Positions 34,917 through 43,875 of a DNA stretch of 64,000 nt are shown here, piece by piece. Location of the stretch: assembly GCA_029990205.1 (NCBI GenBank), contig JAPEKQ010000011.1, positions 1-64,000 of the forward strand, read 5' to 3'. A program made the position numbers and the translations under genes. Within the stretch, counting starts at the first letter, position 1; each line of letters begins with the position of its first letter. The DNA is from a bacterium (lineage in GTDB: Bacteria; Joyebacterota; Joyebacteria; Joyebacterales; Joyebacteraceae). Below the pieces are notes generated by a model. The model saw only the letters and a program-made list of their open reading frames with translations. It did no database searches and was not told the origin of the DNA.

Positions 34917-36306
34917 AGGGCACCTCCCGCCAAGAGAGCTTGTAGTACTTCCCGGTCAACAGATATCCAGGCGGCTGCACGGTGTCGAAGCGCATGTCGT
35001 AGTGATAGCTCTTCGCGTAGCCGCTGTAGATCGTGATCGTGTCACCGCTCAAACGCCCGGTCCCGACGCAGCCGCGGTAGCGCTGGACGATACCGCCGTG
35101 CACCGTCAGCGTCCCTCGGGGGCTGCCGTACCGGTAGTTCTCGACCTCGAATGAGGTTCCGAGCGCCATGAGGTGGGCGTGGATCGTACAGTCGCCCTGG
35201 TTCGCGTAGTTGTCCTCGACGACGATGTTGGACTCGGAGACGAGACCGAGGACGTCGTCGCAGCCGTCAAGCGGACCGTCGGCGTCACTCGCCGCGTATG
35301 TGACGTTGTCCATGATGGAGATGGTTCCCGAACTCGCGATCGTCAGGCTGCCGTCGAGTATGCCCTCGACCTGCACGGACCCATCGATATACATGACGCC
35401 GTTGAACGAGGAGATGTCGACGTCGGTCCAGCCGCCGCCGCTGATCGGCCGGTAGCTGAGCGTTCCGTACATCGGCCCGCTGCCGTCGTCACGTCCGATC
35501 TCGATGTCGTAGTTCCCCGTCAGGAGAACGCCGTCATCGGTGGCGAGCGTCACGAGGTCATCGATGTACGAGGGGAGTTCGATCTCGGATGCCCCGAGCT
35601 CGTAGCCGTCCATGAACACGGGCTGGTCGTACGGCGGGTTGCTCGGCGCCGGCGACTCGATGTGACCGTAGTAGCTGCCGTTGTAGTACATGAACGCGGG
35701 GTTGTTCCCCAGGTCCGGGTCGTCGGGGCCACCGTGTGCGCTGGTCACGTGACCACCGTACGTCGGGTTGCCGAAGATGTGGATCTGCCCGTTCGTGTGG
35801 AGGTCACCGTCGATATTGTCGGCGGAGCAGAACCAGACCGGGGTGTAGGTGCCCGGCGGTCTCTCGACCTCTGTGAAGTAGATGAACTGGGCGTACGACT
35901 GCGTCATGACGTCGCGCTCCAGTGTCCTCGTCCGGTTGCCGAAGGTGCCGACCGAGGTGATCGTGTAGTACTTCCGGGAACTGGCCGCGTTGCCGGCGTC
36001 GGGCGTGATCGTGACGGCGTACGAGCCGTAGTCGAGCGTCTCAGGAGACGCTCCGAACGGCTCGACCGCCAGAATGCCCGGAGGCGGATCATCCTGAGCC
36101 TCGAGCCATGTGTGGGCCCGGGCGAGCCCGGACTCCGCCATGTACAGGGCCTTCGAGTGGTCGATTCTCCGTGCCGCCAGGGAAGCGTCCTGCGAGCCGA
36201 ACTGGAACACGGCCAGCGTGACGATGAGGATGAGGACGGACAGGAGGATCATCGCCACCAGTGTCGACCCCGACTGGTTCCCCGCGAGTCTGTGTTTGGA
36301 GCTCAT
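34909..36306 (-). CDS. PilX/DUF4900-like pilus-associated protein
   Basis: The 465-aa protein has a PilX-type N-terminus (GSTLVAMILLSVLILIVTLAVFQF) followed by the typical ALYMAESGLARAH segment. A large beta-rich region follows (ADNIDGDLHTNGQIHIFG, SGGGWTDVDISSFNGVMYIDG), the DUF4900 layout found in large minor pilins. The mature N-terminus lacks the canonical G-F cleavage site (QSG before STLVA), as in other PilX proteins. It heads the minus-strand minor pilin operon with a sigma-54-like element at 36401-36417. A tip adhesin or pilus-priming role is inferred. Confidence 0.75.
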   Translation of the reverse strand: MSSKHRLAGNQSGSTLVAMILLSVLILIVTLAVFQFGSQDASLAARRIDHSKALYMAESGLARAHTWLEAQDDPPPGILAVEPFGASPETLDYGSYAVTITPDAGNAASSRKYYTITSVGTFGNRTRTLERDVMTQSYAQFIYFTEVERPPGTYTPVWFCSADNIDGDLHTNGQIHIFGNPTYGGHVTSAHGGPDDPDLGNNPAFMYYNGSYYGHIESPAPSNPPYDQPVFMDGYELGASEIELPSYIDDLVTLATDDGVLLTGNYDIEIGRDDGSGPMYGTLSYRPISGGGWTDVDISSFNGVMYIDGSVQVEGILDGSLTIASSGTISIMDNVTYAASDADGPLDGCDDVLGLVSESNIVVEDNYANQGDCTIHAHLMALGTSFEVENYRYGSPRGTLTVHGGIVQRYRGCVGTGRLSGDTITIYSGYAKSYHYDMRFDTVQPPGYLLTGKYYKLSWREVPCA

Positions 36307-36400
36307 AGTGACGCCTCCTCTGCTCAGCGCAGCGATGCGTCCCCCGGCCGCAACGTCGTGTCGCGGCGAGAGATAGGGGGGACGTGCAGACTATACGAAT

Positions 36401-36417
36401 TGCACAGAGTGTGCCAG
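36401..36417 (-). promoter_or_regulatory. Sigma-54-type promoter of the minor pilin operon
   Basis: On the minus strand CTGGCACACTCTGTGCA fits YTGGCACG-N4-TTGCA, with GG and GC ten bases apart and two mismatches. It lies about 95 bases before the DUF4900-like gene. Confidence 0.5.
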
Positions 36418-36522
36418 AGGGGTGGTGTAACGACGGATTAGTGTGCTAATTGGTGTGGAATCACAGGTATAGTGAGCTCTTGGAGTATTCTCCGCAGCGG
36501 GTGGTGACGATCAGCACTCGTG

Positions 36523-36549
36523 CAGGCACACCCGGGGAGGGTGTGCCTG
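36523..36549 (-). terminator. Terminator after the XRE-cupin array
   Basis: A perfect 11-bp stem (CAGGCACACCC) with GGGGA loop lies downstream of the last XRE gene on the minus strand. A second small stem (CAGCGCC/GGCGCTG) is at about 36570-36588. Confidence 0.6.
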
Positions 36550-36594
36550 AGGGCTCCGCGGTGAGCAGGCAGCGCCGGGTGGGCGCTGTCTCTG

Positions 36595-37164
36595 CTACCA
36601 GCCCTTCCTCGTGACGAATGCGGCGATAACGAGGCACTCGGAGCGCTCGTCGCCTATGTTCTCGCTGACGTACCCCTGGTCCATCGGAAACTGGAGCGCG
36701 TCACCCTCGCGGAGAACGACGCTGTCCTCGCCGACGGTGATCCGGACCATCCCGCGTTGGCAGAGCGCGACGACCTCGCCGAGGGAACCCTCTCGGTGGC
36801 AGCTGTCACCGGGTTCGGTGATGTGACGAGCGATGGTGCTCATGCCCCAGGGCACGTTCTTCGTCAGAAGTTCGGCCTCGATGACGCGGTCATCGGCATC
36901 ACACGAGAAGGTCTTGATCCTGTCCTTGCGGGTCGTGAGAACGACGAGCGAGCGGACCTGCTCTTCGACGAAGTGCGCCGGTCGCTCCTCAAGCGCGCCG
37001 GCAATCCTCTCGAGCGCGCCTATGGTCGGGGATGTCTTGCCGCGTTCGATTTCGGAGATGTGTGTTGCCGACATTCCCGAACGGGCGGCGACCTCTTTGA
37101 GCGTCAGGTCCCGGCGGAAACGCGCCAGCCGTACTCTGCGTCCTACCTCTTCCTTCGTGGGCAT
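36595..37164 (-). CDS. XRE-family regulator with C-terminal cupin (copy A)
   Basis: The 189-aa regulator has an N-terminal helix-turn-helix (LTLKEVAARSGMSATHISEIERG, split by a turn at residues about 20-42) and a C-terminal cupin beta-barrel (MVRITVGEDSVVLREGDALQF). Such XRE-cupin proteins bind small ligands, often amines, sugars or amino-acid derivatives, through the cupin. It is the last of three tandem paralogues. Their helix-turn-helix regions are almost the same, but the cupins have diverged, suggesting shared operators with different effectors. Confidence 0.85.
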   Translation of the reverse strand: MPTKEEVGRRVRLARFRRDLTLKEVAARSGMSATHISEIERGKTSPTIGALERIAGALEERPAHFVEEQVRSLVVLTTRKDRIKTFSCDADDRVIEAELLTKNVPWGMSTIARHITEPGDSCHREGSLGEVVALCQRGMVRITVGEDSVVLREGDALQFPMDQGYVSENIGDERSECLVIAAFVTRKGW

Positions 37165-37182
37165 CTTGCTGCTCCTCTGCGG

Positions 37183-37752
37183 CTATGTCGGAATGAGCAC
37201 TGGTGCCGCGAGCGCAACGATCGCGTGGTGCTCTTCATCACCGAGTATCTCGATCTCGTATCCACCATCAAGACGGAACTGCAGTGTGTCACCTTCACGG
37301 AGGACGACGCTGTCACCCGGAGTCGTGATGCGGACCATGCCGGACAGGCAGATAACCACCGACTCCGCGATGCGCGGATCCCCCGTCGTCTTGGTACCAG
37401 GAGCTATCCTGTGCTCGGTGATCTGGAGGATCCCGTCGGGAAGCCCGCGGCTGAGGAGCTCGAAATGCGCGAGCCGTCCCTCGGCGTCCTTGAAGAAGGA
37501 GTCGGGTCCCTCGGACGCGGGTGTGAACAGGATGCGTGGGAACGACTCCTCACGCACGAAGTGCGCCGGGTTCTCCTCGAGCGCCTCCGAGATTCGCTGG
37601 AGAGCGCCGATGGTGGGGGAGGTCTTCCCCCGCTCGACCTCTGAGATGTGTGTGGCCGACATGCCGCACCGCGCGGCCACCTCCTTGAGCGTCAGACCCT
37701 TTTCGAATCGGGCCATTCTGAGCCTGCGGCCGAGCTCTTCCTTGTTCAGCAT
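37183..37752 (-). CDS. XRE-family regulator with C-terminal cupin (copy B)
   Basis: This 189-aa middle member of the tandem array has helix-turn-helix residues LTLKEVAARCGMSATHIS and VERGKTSPTIGALQRISEAL, and the cupin core MVRITTPGDSVVLREGDTLQF. It starts 18 bases upstream of copy A. The DNA-recognition helix (MSATHISEVERGKTSPTIGA) is identical in copy C, so both may bind the same sites. No ligand is known. Confidence 0.85.
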   Translation of the reverse strand: MLNKEELGRRLRMARFEKGLTLKEVAARCGMSATHISEVERGKTSPTIGALQRISEALEENPAHFVREESFPRILFTPASEGPDSFFKDAEGRLAHFELLSRGLPDGILQITEHRIAPGTKTTGDPRIAESVVICLSGMVRITTPGDSVVLREGDTLQFRLDGGYEIEILGDEEHHAIVALAAPVLIPT

Positions 37753-37833
37753 CTGTAGCTGTACCTCCGTCTGCTCGGTTCGGTCGCGTTGCCGCCGGCC
37801 GGAGTCGGGTTGGTTCCCGGTCTCCCGACAGGG

Positions 37834-38403
37834 CTAGGTGGCGTACAGACCGGGGGACGCGAAGAACGCGTACCCGGTCGCGGGTTCGTCTCCGAGCGTT
37901 TCCATGGTGAAGCCATCGTCCATGCGGAACTGGATTGAATCACCCCCTCTGACGAGGTGGACCTCGTCGCCAAGCGTCACGCGCGATGCCCCTCCGGTGC
38001 AGACGACCACCATCTCGCCGATCCGGGGAGGCCAGTCCACGACCGATCCCGGCGGGAAACTCCGATGGAATACCTGGGACATGCCTCCGGGGAGTCCGGC
38101 GCTGAGCACGCGGAACTCGCCGGGTCGTCCCGCGGCGTCCGTGTTGTAGTTCGTGCGAGCATCTGCCGCGCGCGTGAAGAGAACGCGAGGCAGGTTCTCC
38201 TCGCGGACGAAGTGCGCCGGGTTCTCGCCGAGAGCTCCTGTGATGCGCTGGAGAGCGCCGATGGTGGGTGAGGTCTTGCCTCGCTCGACCTCCGAAATGT
38301 GCGTGGCGGACATCCCCGACAGCTTCGCCACGTCCTTGAGCGTCAGCCCCTTCTCAAAGCGGGCCATGCGCAGACGGTGTCCGAGTTCCTTCTTCGTCAG
38401 CAT
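37834..38403 (-). CDS. XRE-family regulator with C-terminal cupin (copy C)
   Basis: This 189-aa first member of the array is transcribed divergently from the aminotransferase at 38726. The helix-turn-helix matches copies A and B; the cupin is the most divergent (VVCTGGASRVTLGDEVHLV, then GDSIQFRMDDG). ATG 38403 has GGATGG upstream and is preferred over TTG 38415. A sigma-70 promoter is at 38538-38566. Its divergent neighbour, a PLP aminotransferase, is a natural regulatory target. Confidence 0.83.
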   Translation of the reverse strand: MLTKKELGHRLRMARFEKGLTLKDVAKLSGMSATHISEVERGKTSPTIGALQRITGALGENPAHFVREENLPRVLFTRAADARTNYNTDAAGRPGEFRVLSAGLPGGMSQVFHRSFPPGSVVDWPPRIGEMVVVCTGGASRVTLGDEVHLVRGGDSIQFRMDDGFTMETLGDEPATGYAFFASPGLYAT

Positions 38404-38537
38404 GTGACCATCCAACGGTTGAGGGTTGCCAATTGCCCTCGTGTGCGGAAGTACGGTGGCTTGAGGGTTCGAATCTGAACGCGTTATCTTCAGTTACGAT
38501 ATCGGGTCTCGGGGAAACCCAAAAGTACCTTCACGAA

Positions 38538-38566
38538 AACCTAGCATGATATGGGAATGCGGTCAA
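38538..38566 (-). promoter_or_regulatory. Promoter of the XRE-cupin array
   Basis: On the minus strand TTGACC (38566-38561), 17 bases, and TAGGTT (38543-38538). The transcript would start about 130 bases before the copy C gene. Confidence 0.5.
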
Positions 38567-38625
38567 GTCAAATGGAGCACCGGAATTCGAGGTGTCAGTT
38601 CCGGGAAACCCCCGCCAACGTACAC

Positions 38626-38654
38626 TTGACCCCCGTCTTGAGCCCCTATACACT
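38626..38654 (+). promoter_or_regulatory. Promoter of the aminotransferase gene
   Basis: TTGACC (38626-38631), 17 bases, TACACT (38649-38654), about 70 bases before ATG 38726. The 322-base divergent spacer (38404-38725) contains nothing else I can support. Confidence 0.5.
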
Positions 38655-38725
38655 CTGATGTTGGCCCTTTGGCGGCGGCACACAGGTCGCCGATGTGATT
38701 CGACACGTGATGGCAGGGAGGCGAA

Positions 38726-39979
38726 ATGGTCAACGATCTCGAAGGACTGTTTTCGACGAACGCGAAGCGAATGAAGAAGTCTGTGATCCGTGAACTGCTC
38801 AAGCTCACACGCAGGCCGGAGATCATCTCGTTCGCCGGCGGTCTGCCGGACCCGAATGCGTTCCCGATCGATGAGGTCAGTGAGATCGTCGATGTGGTGC
38901 TCAAGCGTGAGGGGAAGACCGCGCTTCAGTACAGCCCGACGGAAGGCGACCCGAAGCTCAAGGACGAGCTCATCGCGTACCACGAGCGCGAGAACGGCGT
39001 GAAGCTCACGCCGGACAACATCGTCGTGACCGTGGCGTCGCAGCAGGCGCTCGATCTCGTCGGCAAGTGCTTCATCGATCCCGGCTCTCCGGTCATCGTC
39101 GGTCGCCCGACGTACATCGGCGGGCTGTCTGCGTTCAACAACTACGGCGCGAACATGATCGGCGTGCCGCTCGACGAGGGCGGCATGCGGATGGACCTGC
39201 TCGAGGTGGAGCTGCGCAAGCTCCGCGACGCGGGGCAGCGTCCCAAGTTCATCTACGTCATTCCCGACTTCCAGAACCCGGCTGGTCTGACGATGGGTGA
39301 GGAGCGCCGCCTGGAGCTGATCGAGCTCGCGCGGAAGTACGACGTGCTCATCGTCGAGGACAGCCCGTATCGCGAGCTGCGGTACGCCGGCGAGTCCGTC
39401 AAGACCATCTACGCTCTGGAAGGAACGGGCCAGGTCGTCGGGCTTCACACCTTCTCGAAGATCCTGTTCCCGGGCATGAGGCTCGGGTGGGTCATCGGCG
39501 ACGAGGCCGTCATCCAGAAGCTCGTTGTCGCGAAGCAGGCGACCGATCTCTGCACGCCCGCGTTCACGCAGGCGATCGTGGCCGAGTTCATGTCGCGCGG
39601 GCTTCTCGGGAAGGTCATCGAGAACGTGAAGGGCATCTACTCCGACAAGCGCGCCGTGATGCTCGACGCGCTCGACGAACACATGCCGAAGATGCCGGGT
39701 CTCGCGTGGACGAAGCCTGAGGGTGGTCTCTTTCTCTGGGTGACGCTGCCCGAGTCGATGAACGCGGACGAGCTCTTCTACGACGCCATCGAGCACAATG
39801 TGGCGTTCGTCATCGGATCGGCGTTCGACTGCACGGGCCTCCAGACGAACACGATGCGCCTCAACTTCTCCTTCCCGACGAAGGAGGAGATCGGCGAGGG
39901 CGTGAAGCGACTCGCGAGCGTCATCGAGGAGTACGCGAAGAAGAACGGCGGGCGGAAGGACATCGTCGCAACACCCTAG
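38726..39979 (+). CDS. Class I/II PLP-dependent aminotransferase (2-aminoadipate/LysN-like)
   Basis: The 417-aa fold-type I aminotransferase has the MocR/LysN-like opening (ISFAGGLPDPNAFP, then LQYSPTEGDPKL), IPDFQNPAGLTM, EDSPYRELRY, the PLP lysine in LHTFSKILFPGMRLGW, and the C-terminal arginine segment NTMRLNFSFPTKEEI. This subgroup includes 2-aminoadipate, aromatic and branched-chain aminotransferases, so the substrate is uncertain. It is divergent from three XRE-cupin regulators. GGCAGGGAGG precedes ATG 38726. Confidence 0.82.
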   Translation: MVNDLEGLFSTNAKRMKKSVIRELLKLTRRPEIISFAGGLPDPNAFPIDEVSEIVDVVLKREGKTALQYSPTEGDPKLKDELIAYHERENGVKLTPDNIVVTVASQQALDLVGKCFIDPGSPVIVGRPTYIGGLSAFNNYGANMIGVPLDEGGMRMDLLEVELRKLRDAGQRPKFIYVIPDFQNPAGLTMGEERRLELIELARKYDVLIVEDSPYRELRYAGESVKTIYALEGTGQVVGLHTFSKILFPGMRLGWVIGDEAVIQKLVVAKQATDLCTPAFTQAIVAEFMSRGLLGKVIENVKGIYSDKRAVMLDALDEHMPKMPGLAWTKPEGGLFLWVTLPESMNADELFYDAIEHNVAFVIGSAFDCTGLQTNTMRLNFSFPTKEEIGEGVKRLASVIEEYAKKNGGRKDIVATP

Positions 39980-40184
39980 TTATCGGGCCGTTCCGGACAG
40001 CGCGGGGCGGAGCCTCCGGGTTCCGCCCCTTCGCATGCCCGGGCTTCGGGAGGTGGCAGCGAATCCATCTTGCCCGGAGCGACAGTGGGGTGATACCCTT
40101 GTGAGCTGTTGGTCATGAGCGATGGGCGGCGGGTCAGTTCTCCCGCCGGGACACTCGACACCGCAGCAGAAGGAGAGAGCGTCA

Positions 40185-41315
40185 ATGGCGAACATGGACA
40201 AGAAGGCCGATCTCGCGGGTCCGGGTATCAGCACGTACGAAGAGGTCGCGAAGATTCTGCCGTCGGACTACAAGCCGACCCTTCCGCCGCTCAAGCGGAT
40301 GGAGGCGCTGTACGAGATCAAGCGGTACATCGAAGACGGCATGGCCGAGGCGCTCAATCTGCAGATGGTGCAGGTTCCGCTCATCGTCTCGCAGGACAGC
40401 GGTGTGAACGACTATCTCGACCGTGACGGCTCGCGTACGCCGATCGACTTCCAGTGCGGTCTCGGTCTTCCGAAGAAGATCGACGCGCAGGTCGTTCAGG
40501 CTGCGACGAAGTGGAAGCGGATGGCGCTCGCGCAGTTCGACTGCGCCGTCGGCCAGGGCATCAACACCGACATGCGCGCGGTCCGCAAGGACTACTTCCT
40601 CGACCACGACCACAGCTCGTACGTCGATCAGTGGGACTGGGAGAAGGTCATCACGCCGCAGGACCGGAACCTCGACTACCTCATCGACACGGTCAAGAAG
40701 ATCTGGAAGGTCATCTACGGGGCCGGTCAGCGCGCACAGGAGCTTTTCCCGGAGCTCAAGGGTCAGTACCCGGACTTCCCCGAGGAGCTTGAGTTCTTCC
40801 ACGCCGAGGAGATCCTCGAGATGTACCCGGACCTCCCGCGGAAGCAGCGCGAGACGAAGCTCATCATGGAGCATCCCGCGGTCTTCATCATCGGCATCGG
40901 CTGGGTCCTCAAGGACGGCTACCCGCACGAGATGCGCGCGGCCGACTACGATGACTGGGTCACGCCGACGGTCGAGAAGAACGGTGAGATGATGCACGGT
41001 CTCAACGGCGACATCCTCGTCTGGAACCCGGTGACGAAGCGTCGTCACGAGTTGACCTCGATGGGCATCCGTGTGACGAAGGACACCCTCAAGCAGCAGC
41101 TCGAGATCACGGGGCAGGAGGACTTCCTCAAGCTTCCGTACCACCAGGCCATCCTCAACGACGAGATCCCGCTTTCCATCGGCGGCGGCATCGGACAGGC
41201 GCGTACGTACATGTACCTGCTCCGCGCCGCGCACCTCGGCGAGGTCACGGTCACGGTCTGGCCGAAGCAGCTCAAGGAGATCTGTGCCGAGCGGAATATC
41301 ACCGTACTCGAGTAG
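40185..41315 (+). CDS. asnA: Asparagine synthetase A (aspartate-ammonia ligase)
   Basis: The 376-aa protein is related to class II aminoacyl-tRNA synthetases: RPIDFQC-type (TPIDFQCGL), VQAATKWKRMAL, HSSYVDQWDWEKVI, and a C-terminal SIGGGIGQARTYMYLL that matches motif 3. It amidates aspartate with ammonia and ATP. It is about 45 residues longer than E. coli AsnA (330 aa), mainly from an N-terminal extension and an insert around FPELKGQYPDFPEEL. ATG 40185 follows AGAAGGAGAG. A strong terminator follows. Confidence 0.9.
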   Translation: MANMDKKADLAGPGISTYEEVAKILPSDYKPTLPPLKRMEALYEIKRYIEDGMAEALNLQMVQVPLIVSQDSGVNDYLDRDGSRTPIDFQCGLGLPKKIDAQVVQAATKWKRMALAQFDCAVGQGINTDMRAVRKDYFLDHDHSSYVDQWDWEKVITPQDRNLDYLIDTVKKIWKVIYGAGQRAQELFPELKGQYPDFPEELEFFHAEEILEMYPDLPRKQRETKLIMEHPAVFIIGIGWVLKDGYPHEMRAADYDDWVTPTVEKNGEMMHGLNGDILVWNPVTKRRHELTSMGIRVTKDTLKQQLEITGQEDFLKLPYHQAILNDEIPLSIGGGIGQARTYMYLLRAAHLGEVTVTVWPKQLKEICAERNITVLE

Positions 41316-41377
41316 AGCACGCGTGCTCGAGCGGATTCGCTGAGTCATCTTCCGGGCGCCCTGGTGCGCCCGGTGGA

Positions 41378-41419
41378 AGGAAACCACCTGTACGGCCATG
41401 AGCCCGCAGGTGGTTTCCT
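41378..41419 (+). terminator. Terminator after asnA
   Basis: Perfect 13-bp arms (AGGAAACCACCTG) enclose a 16-base loop, 62 bases after the asnA stop. Confidence 0.6.
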
Positions 41420-41548
41420 GCGTCTGGGGGCGTTGCCGCGAGTGTCGCCTCGGTCGCGCCGGGAAGACGGCTGTGCTTTGGGGGCGGGTGCGTTTGTGGT
41501 ATCATCTGCAGGGTTTATCCGGGTTCGTACGATGAGGAGGAGTCTCTG

Positions 41549-42661
41549 ATGGGTGGAAGTCCCAGGGTCCTGGCGGTCAACCCCGGCGGCATGACGACGA
41601 AGCTCGCCGTCTACGAGGGGGATGAGCGCGCGTTCGAGATGTCGGTCGATCACTCCCGCGAGGAGCTGGCGGCGTTTCCGACGATACCGGACCAGCTCGA
41701 TCACCGGCTCGCGGCCATCCGGGAGGCGCTCGAGGGCGCGGGGTTCGCGGACAAGCCGTTCGACGCGGTCGTCGGGCGGGGCGGCCTCTTCCGCTCGATC
41801 CCGAGCGGGACCTACATCGTGAACGAGCAGATGATGGATGACGCCCGGACCGGATACGCGGGACAGCACGCGTCCAACCTCGGCGCGCTCCTGGCGGAGT
41901 CACTCAGGCGGACGCTCGGTGGGAACGCGTACGTCGTCGACCCGGTCTGCGTCGATGAGTTCGCCCCGGAAGCCCGTTTCTCGGGTCACCCGGATATCGA
42001 GCGCATCAGTCTTCTCCACGCGCTCAACATCAGGGCGACCGCGAAGAAGGCCGTGCGTACGCTCGACAAGCGGCTTGCCGACGTCAACATGATCGTCGCG
42101 CATCTCGGGAGCGGAATCTCGATCGCGCCGCTCCGCAAGGGGAGGATGATCGACGTCAACAACGCGCTCTCCGGCGGGCCGTTCTCGCCGGAGCGCACGG
42201 GCGCGCTTCCATTGATCGAGATGTTCGACTTCATGATCGAGAAGGAGATGGACCCGAAGAGGATGAAGCGCTTCATCGCCAAGGAGGGCGGGCTGCTCGC
42301 GTACCTCGGGACCAACGACTTCCGCGAGGTGGAGGAGCGGTTCGAGGCCGGCGACGAGCGGACGATCGAGGTGGTCCGCGCGATGGCCTATCAGGTTGGC
42401 AAGGAGATCGGCGCCATGGCGGCAGCGCTCGCGGGCGAGGTCGATCTGGTCGTTCTGACAGGGGCGCTCGCGAAGGCTCCCTTCTTCGTTGACCTCATCC
42501 GAAAGCGCGTTAGCTTCATAGCCGAGGTCCTGGTTCTCCCGGGTGAGAATGAACTCGAGTCACTGGCGTTCGGTGCCCTCGAGGTCCTGCGGGGAGAGGC
42601 GGAACCTCGCGTCTATCCGACCGGCTGCGCCGCGGGCGGCGAGGGTCAGGTCTGCTGGTAG
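41549..42661 (+). CDS. buk: Butyrate kinase
   Basis: The 370-aa ASKHA-fold kinase has VLAVNPGGMTTKLAVYEGD as the first phosphate motif (butyrate kinases usually have NPGSTSTK), VVGRGGLFRSIPSGTY, AHLGSGISIAPLRKGRMID and LTGALAKAPFFVDLI. It interconverts butyryl phosphate and ADP with butyrate and ATP, or branched-chain equivalents. It is followed by the phosphate acyltransferase gene, forming the buk-ptb energy-conserving pair (order reversed from clostridial ptb-buk). AGGAGG lies just before ATG 41549. Confidence 0.88.
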   Translation: MGGSPRVLAVNPGGMTTKLAVYEGDERAFEMSVDHSREELAAFPTIPDQLDHRLAAIREALEGAGFADKPFDAVVGRGGLFRSIPSGTYIVNEQMMDDARTGYAGQHASNLGALLAESLRRTLGGNAYVVDPVCVDEFAPEARFSGHPDIERISLLHALNIRATAKKAVRTLDKRLADVNMIVAHLGSGISIAPLRKGRMIDVNNALSGGPFSPERTGALPLIEMFDFMIEKEMDPKRMKRFIAKEGGLLAYLGTNDFREVEERFEAGDERTIEVVRAMAYQVGKEIGAMAAALAGEVDLVVLTGALAKAPFFVDLIRKRVSFIAEVLVLPGENELESLAFGALEVLRGEAEPRVYPTGCAAGGEGQVCW

Positions 42662-42761
42662 GCGCATCGTCGGAGGCCCCTGAAGAGGCGGCCGCGACGC
42701 GAACTGACTGAACTGATACTGGACATTCCTGGGTTTCTGAGCATCGTTGAAAGGAGCGCGT

Positions 42762-43721
42762 ATGTCCGGAGCACAGCCTCCGAAGACCTTCGAGGAGCTC
42801 AAAGAGACAGCGCTGGCGTACGGTGAGAAGCACGGACGCGCGAAGCTGGGAGTCGCAGCGGCGTGGGACAGTCACGTGCTCGAGGCGACGCATGATGCAT
42901 GGCAGCTCGGACTCGTGGATCCGGTTCTCGTGGGAGTGCCGGACCTCATCGAGGCGGCGGCAGGGAAGGCCGGGATCGACATCTCGAGCTGGGAGATCGT
43001 ACCGGTCCAGGCGGGCGACGCGTACACCGCGTCGGTCGTTGCCGGGAGACGCGCGGTGGAGCTGGTGCGCGAGGGACGCGTCGACTTCCTCATGAAGGGG
43101 AAGATGCAGACGGCCGACCTGATGCGCGCCGCGCTCAACAGAGAGACGGGCATCCGCGCCGGCGGTCTGATGAGCCATCTGGCCATCCTGTGGACGCCCG
43201 CGTACGGTCGGCTCCTCTGCATGTCGGACGGCGGCATCGTGCTCAAGCCGGACCTCGTGAAGAAGAAGCAGATGATCGAGAACGCGGTCGACGCGATGCA
43301 CAAGCTCGGGTGGGAGTGCCCGAACGTCGCCGTCGTCGGCGCGCTCGAACTCGTCAACCCGGAGATGCCGCACACGCTCGACGCCGCGGCGCTGTCCAAG
43401 ATGAACGAGCGCGGCCAGATCAATGGCTGCAAGATCGACGGACCGTTCGGGTTCGACAACGCCATCAGCGCGGAGGCCGCGCGAATGAAGGGCGTCGACA
43501 GTCCGATGGCGGGGAACACGGACTTCGTCATCTTCGCCGACATCGACGTCGGGAACGTCTTCTACAAGGCGCTCTGTTTCATGACCGAGGGCGTCCGTAC
43601 GGCGGGCGTGCTCCTCGGCTCAAAGGTGCCGATCGTCATGGCGTCGAGGGCCGACGGTCCGGACACCAAGAGGAACTCCATCATCGTGGGCACGGTCATC
43701 GCCCACGGGACGAAGCTGTAG
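42762..43721 (+). CDS. ptb: Phosphate butyryltransferase-like enzyme
   Basis: The 319-aa protein belongs to the phosphate acetyl/butyryltransferase family: DFLMKGKMQTADLMRAAL, GLMSHLAILWTP, DGPFGFDNAISAEAARMKG and the C-terminal GSKVPIVMASRADG motif are all diagnostic. It converts butyryl-CoA, or branched acyl-CoA, to the acyl phosphate used by the upstream kinase. ATG 42762 follows AAGGAG. Substrate chain length is inferred from pairing with buk. Confidence 0.88.
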   Translation: MSGAQPPKTFEELKETALAYGEKHGRAKLGVAAAWDSHVLEATHDAWQLGLVDPVLVGVPDLIEAAAGKAGIDISSWEIVPVQAGDAYTASVVAGRRAVELVREGRVDFLMKGKMQTADLMRAALNRETGIRAGGLMSHLAILWTPAYGRLLCMSDGGIVLKPDLVKKKQMIENAVDAMHKLGWECPNVAVVGALELVNPEMPHTLDAAALSKMNERGQINGCKIDGPFGFDNAISAEAARMKGVDSPMAGNTDFVIFADIDVGNVFYKALCFMTEGVRTAGVLLGSKVPIVMASRADGPDTKRNSIIVGTVIAHGTKL

Positions 43722-43731
43722 CCGGGTCCTC

Positions 43732-43816
43732 GCGAGAGTGGCGGAACTGGCAGACGCGCTGGATTTAGGATCCAGTAGGGCAACCTGTGGGGGTTCGAGT
43801 CCCCCCTCTCGCACCA
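43732..43816 (+). tRNA. tRNA-Leu (anticodon UAG), CCA encoded
   Basis: An 85-base cloverleaf: acceptor GCGAGAG pairs with CTCTCGC, anticodon stem CTGGA/TCCAG with loop TTTAGGA, a long variable arm as expected for leucine, T-loop GGTTCGAGTCC and a genomic CCA end. It lies 10 bases after ptb. Confidence 0.95.
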
Positions 43817-43875
43817 GTCGGCGGGGTTGTCAAGGGTAGCGCCGGCAAGGCGTGGTTTATGCAAAGGAGTCACTG

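Noticed and set aside
41316-41548. Riboswitch ahead of buk
   Set aside because: The only clear structure is the asnA terminator; no conserved aptamer elements are visible.
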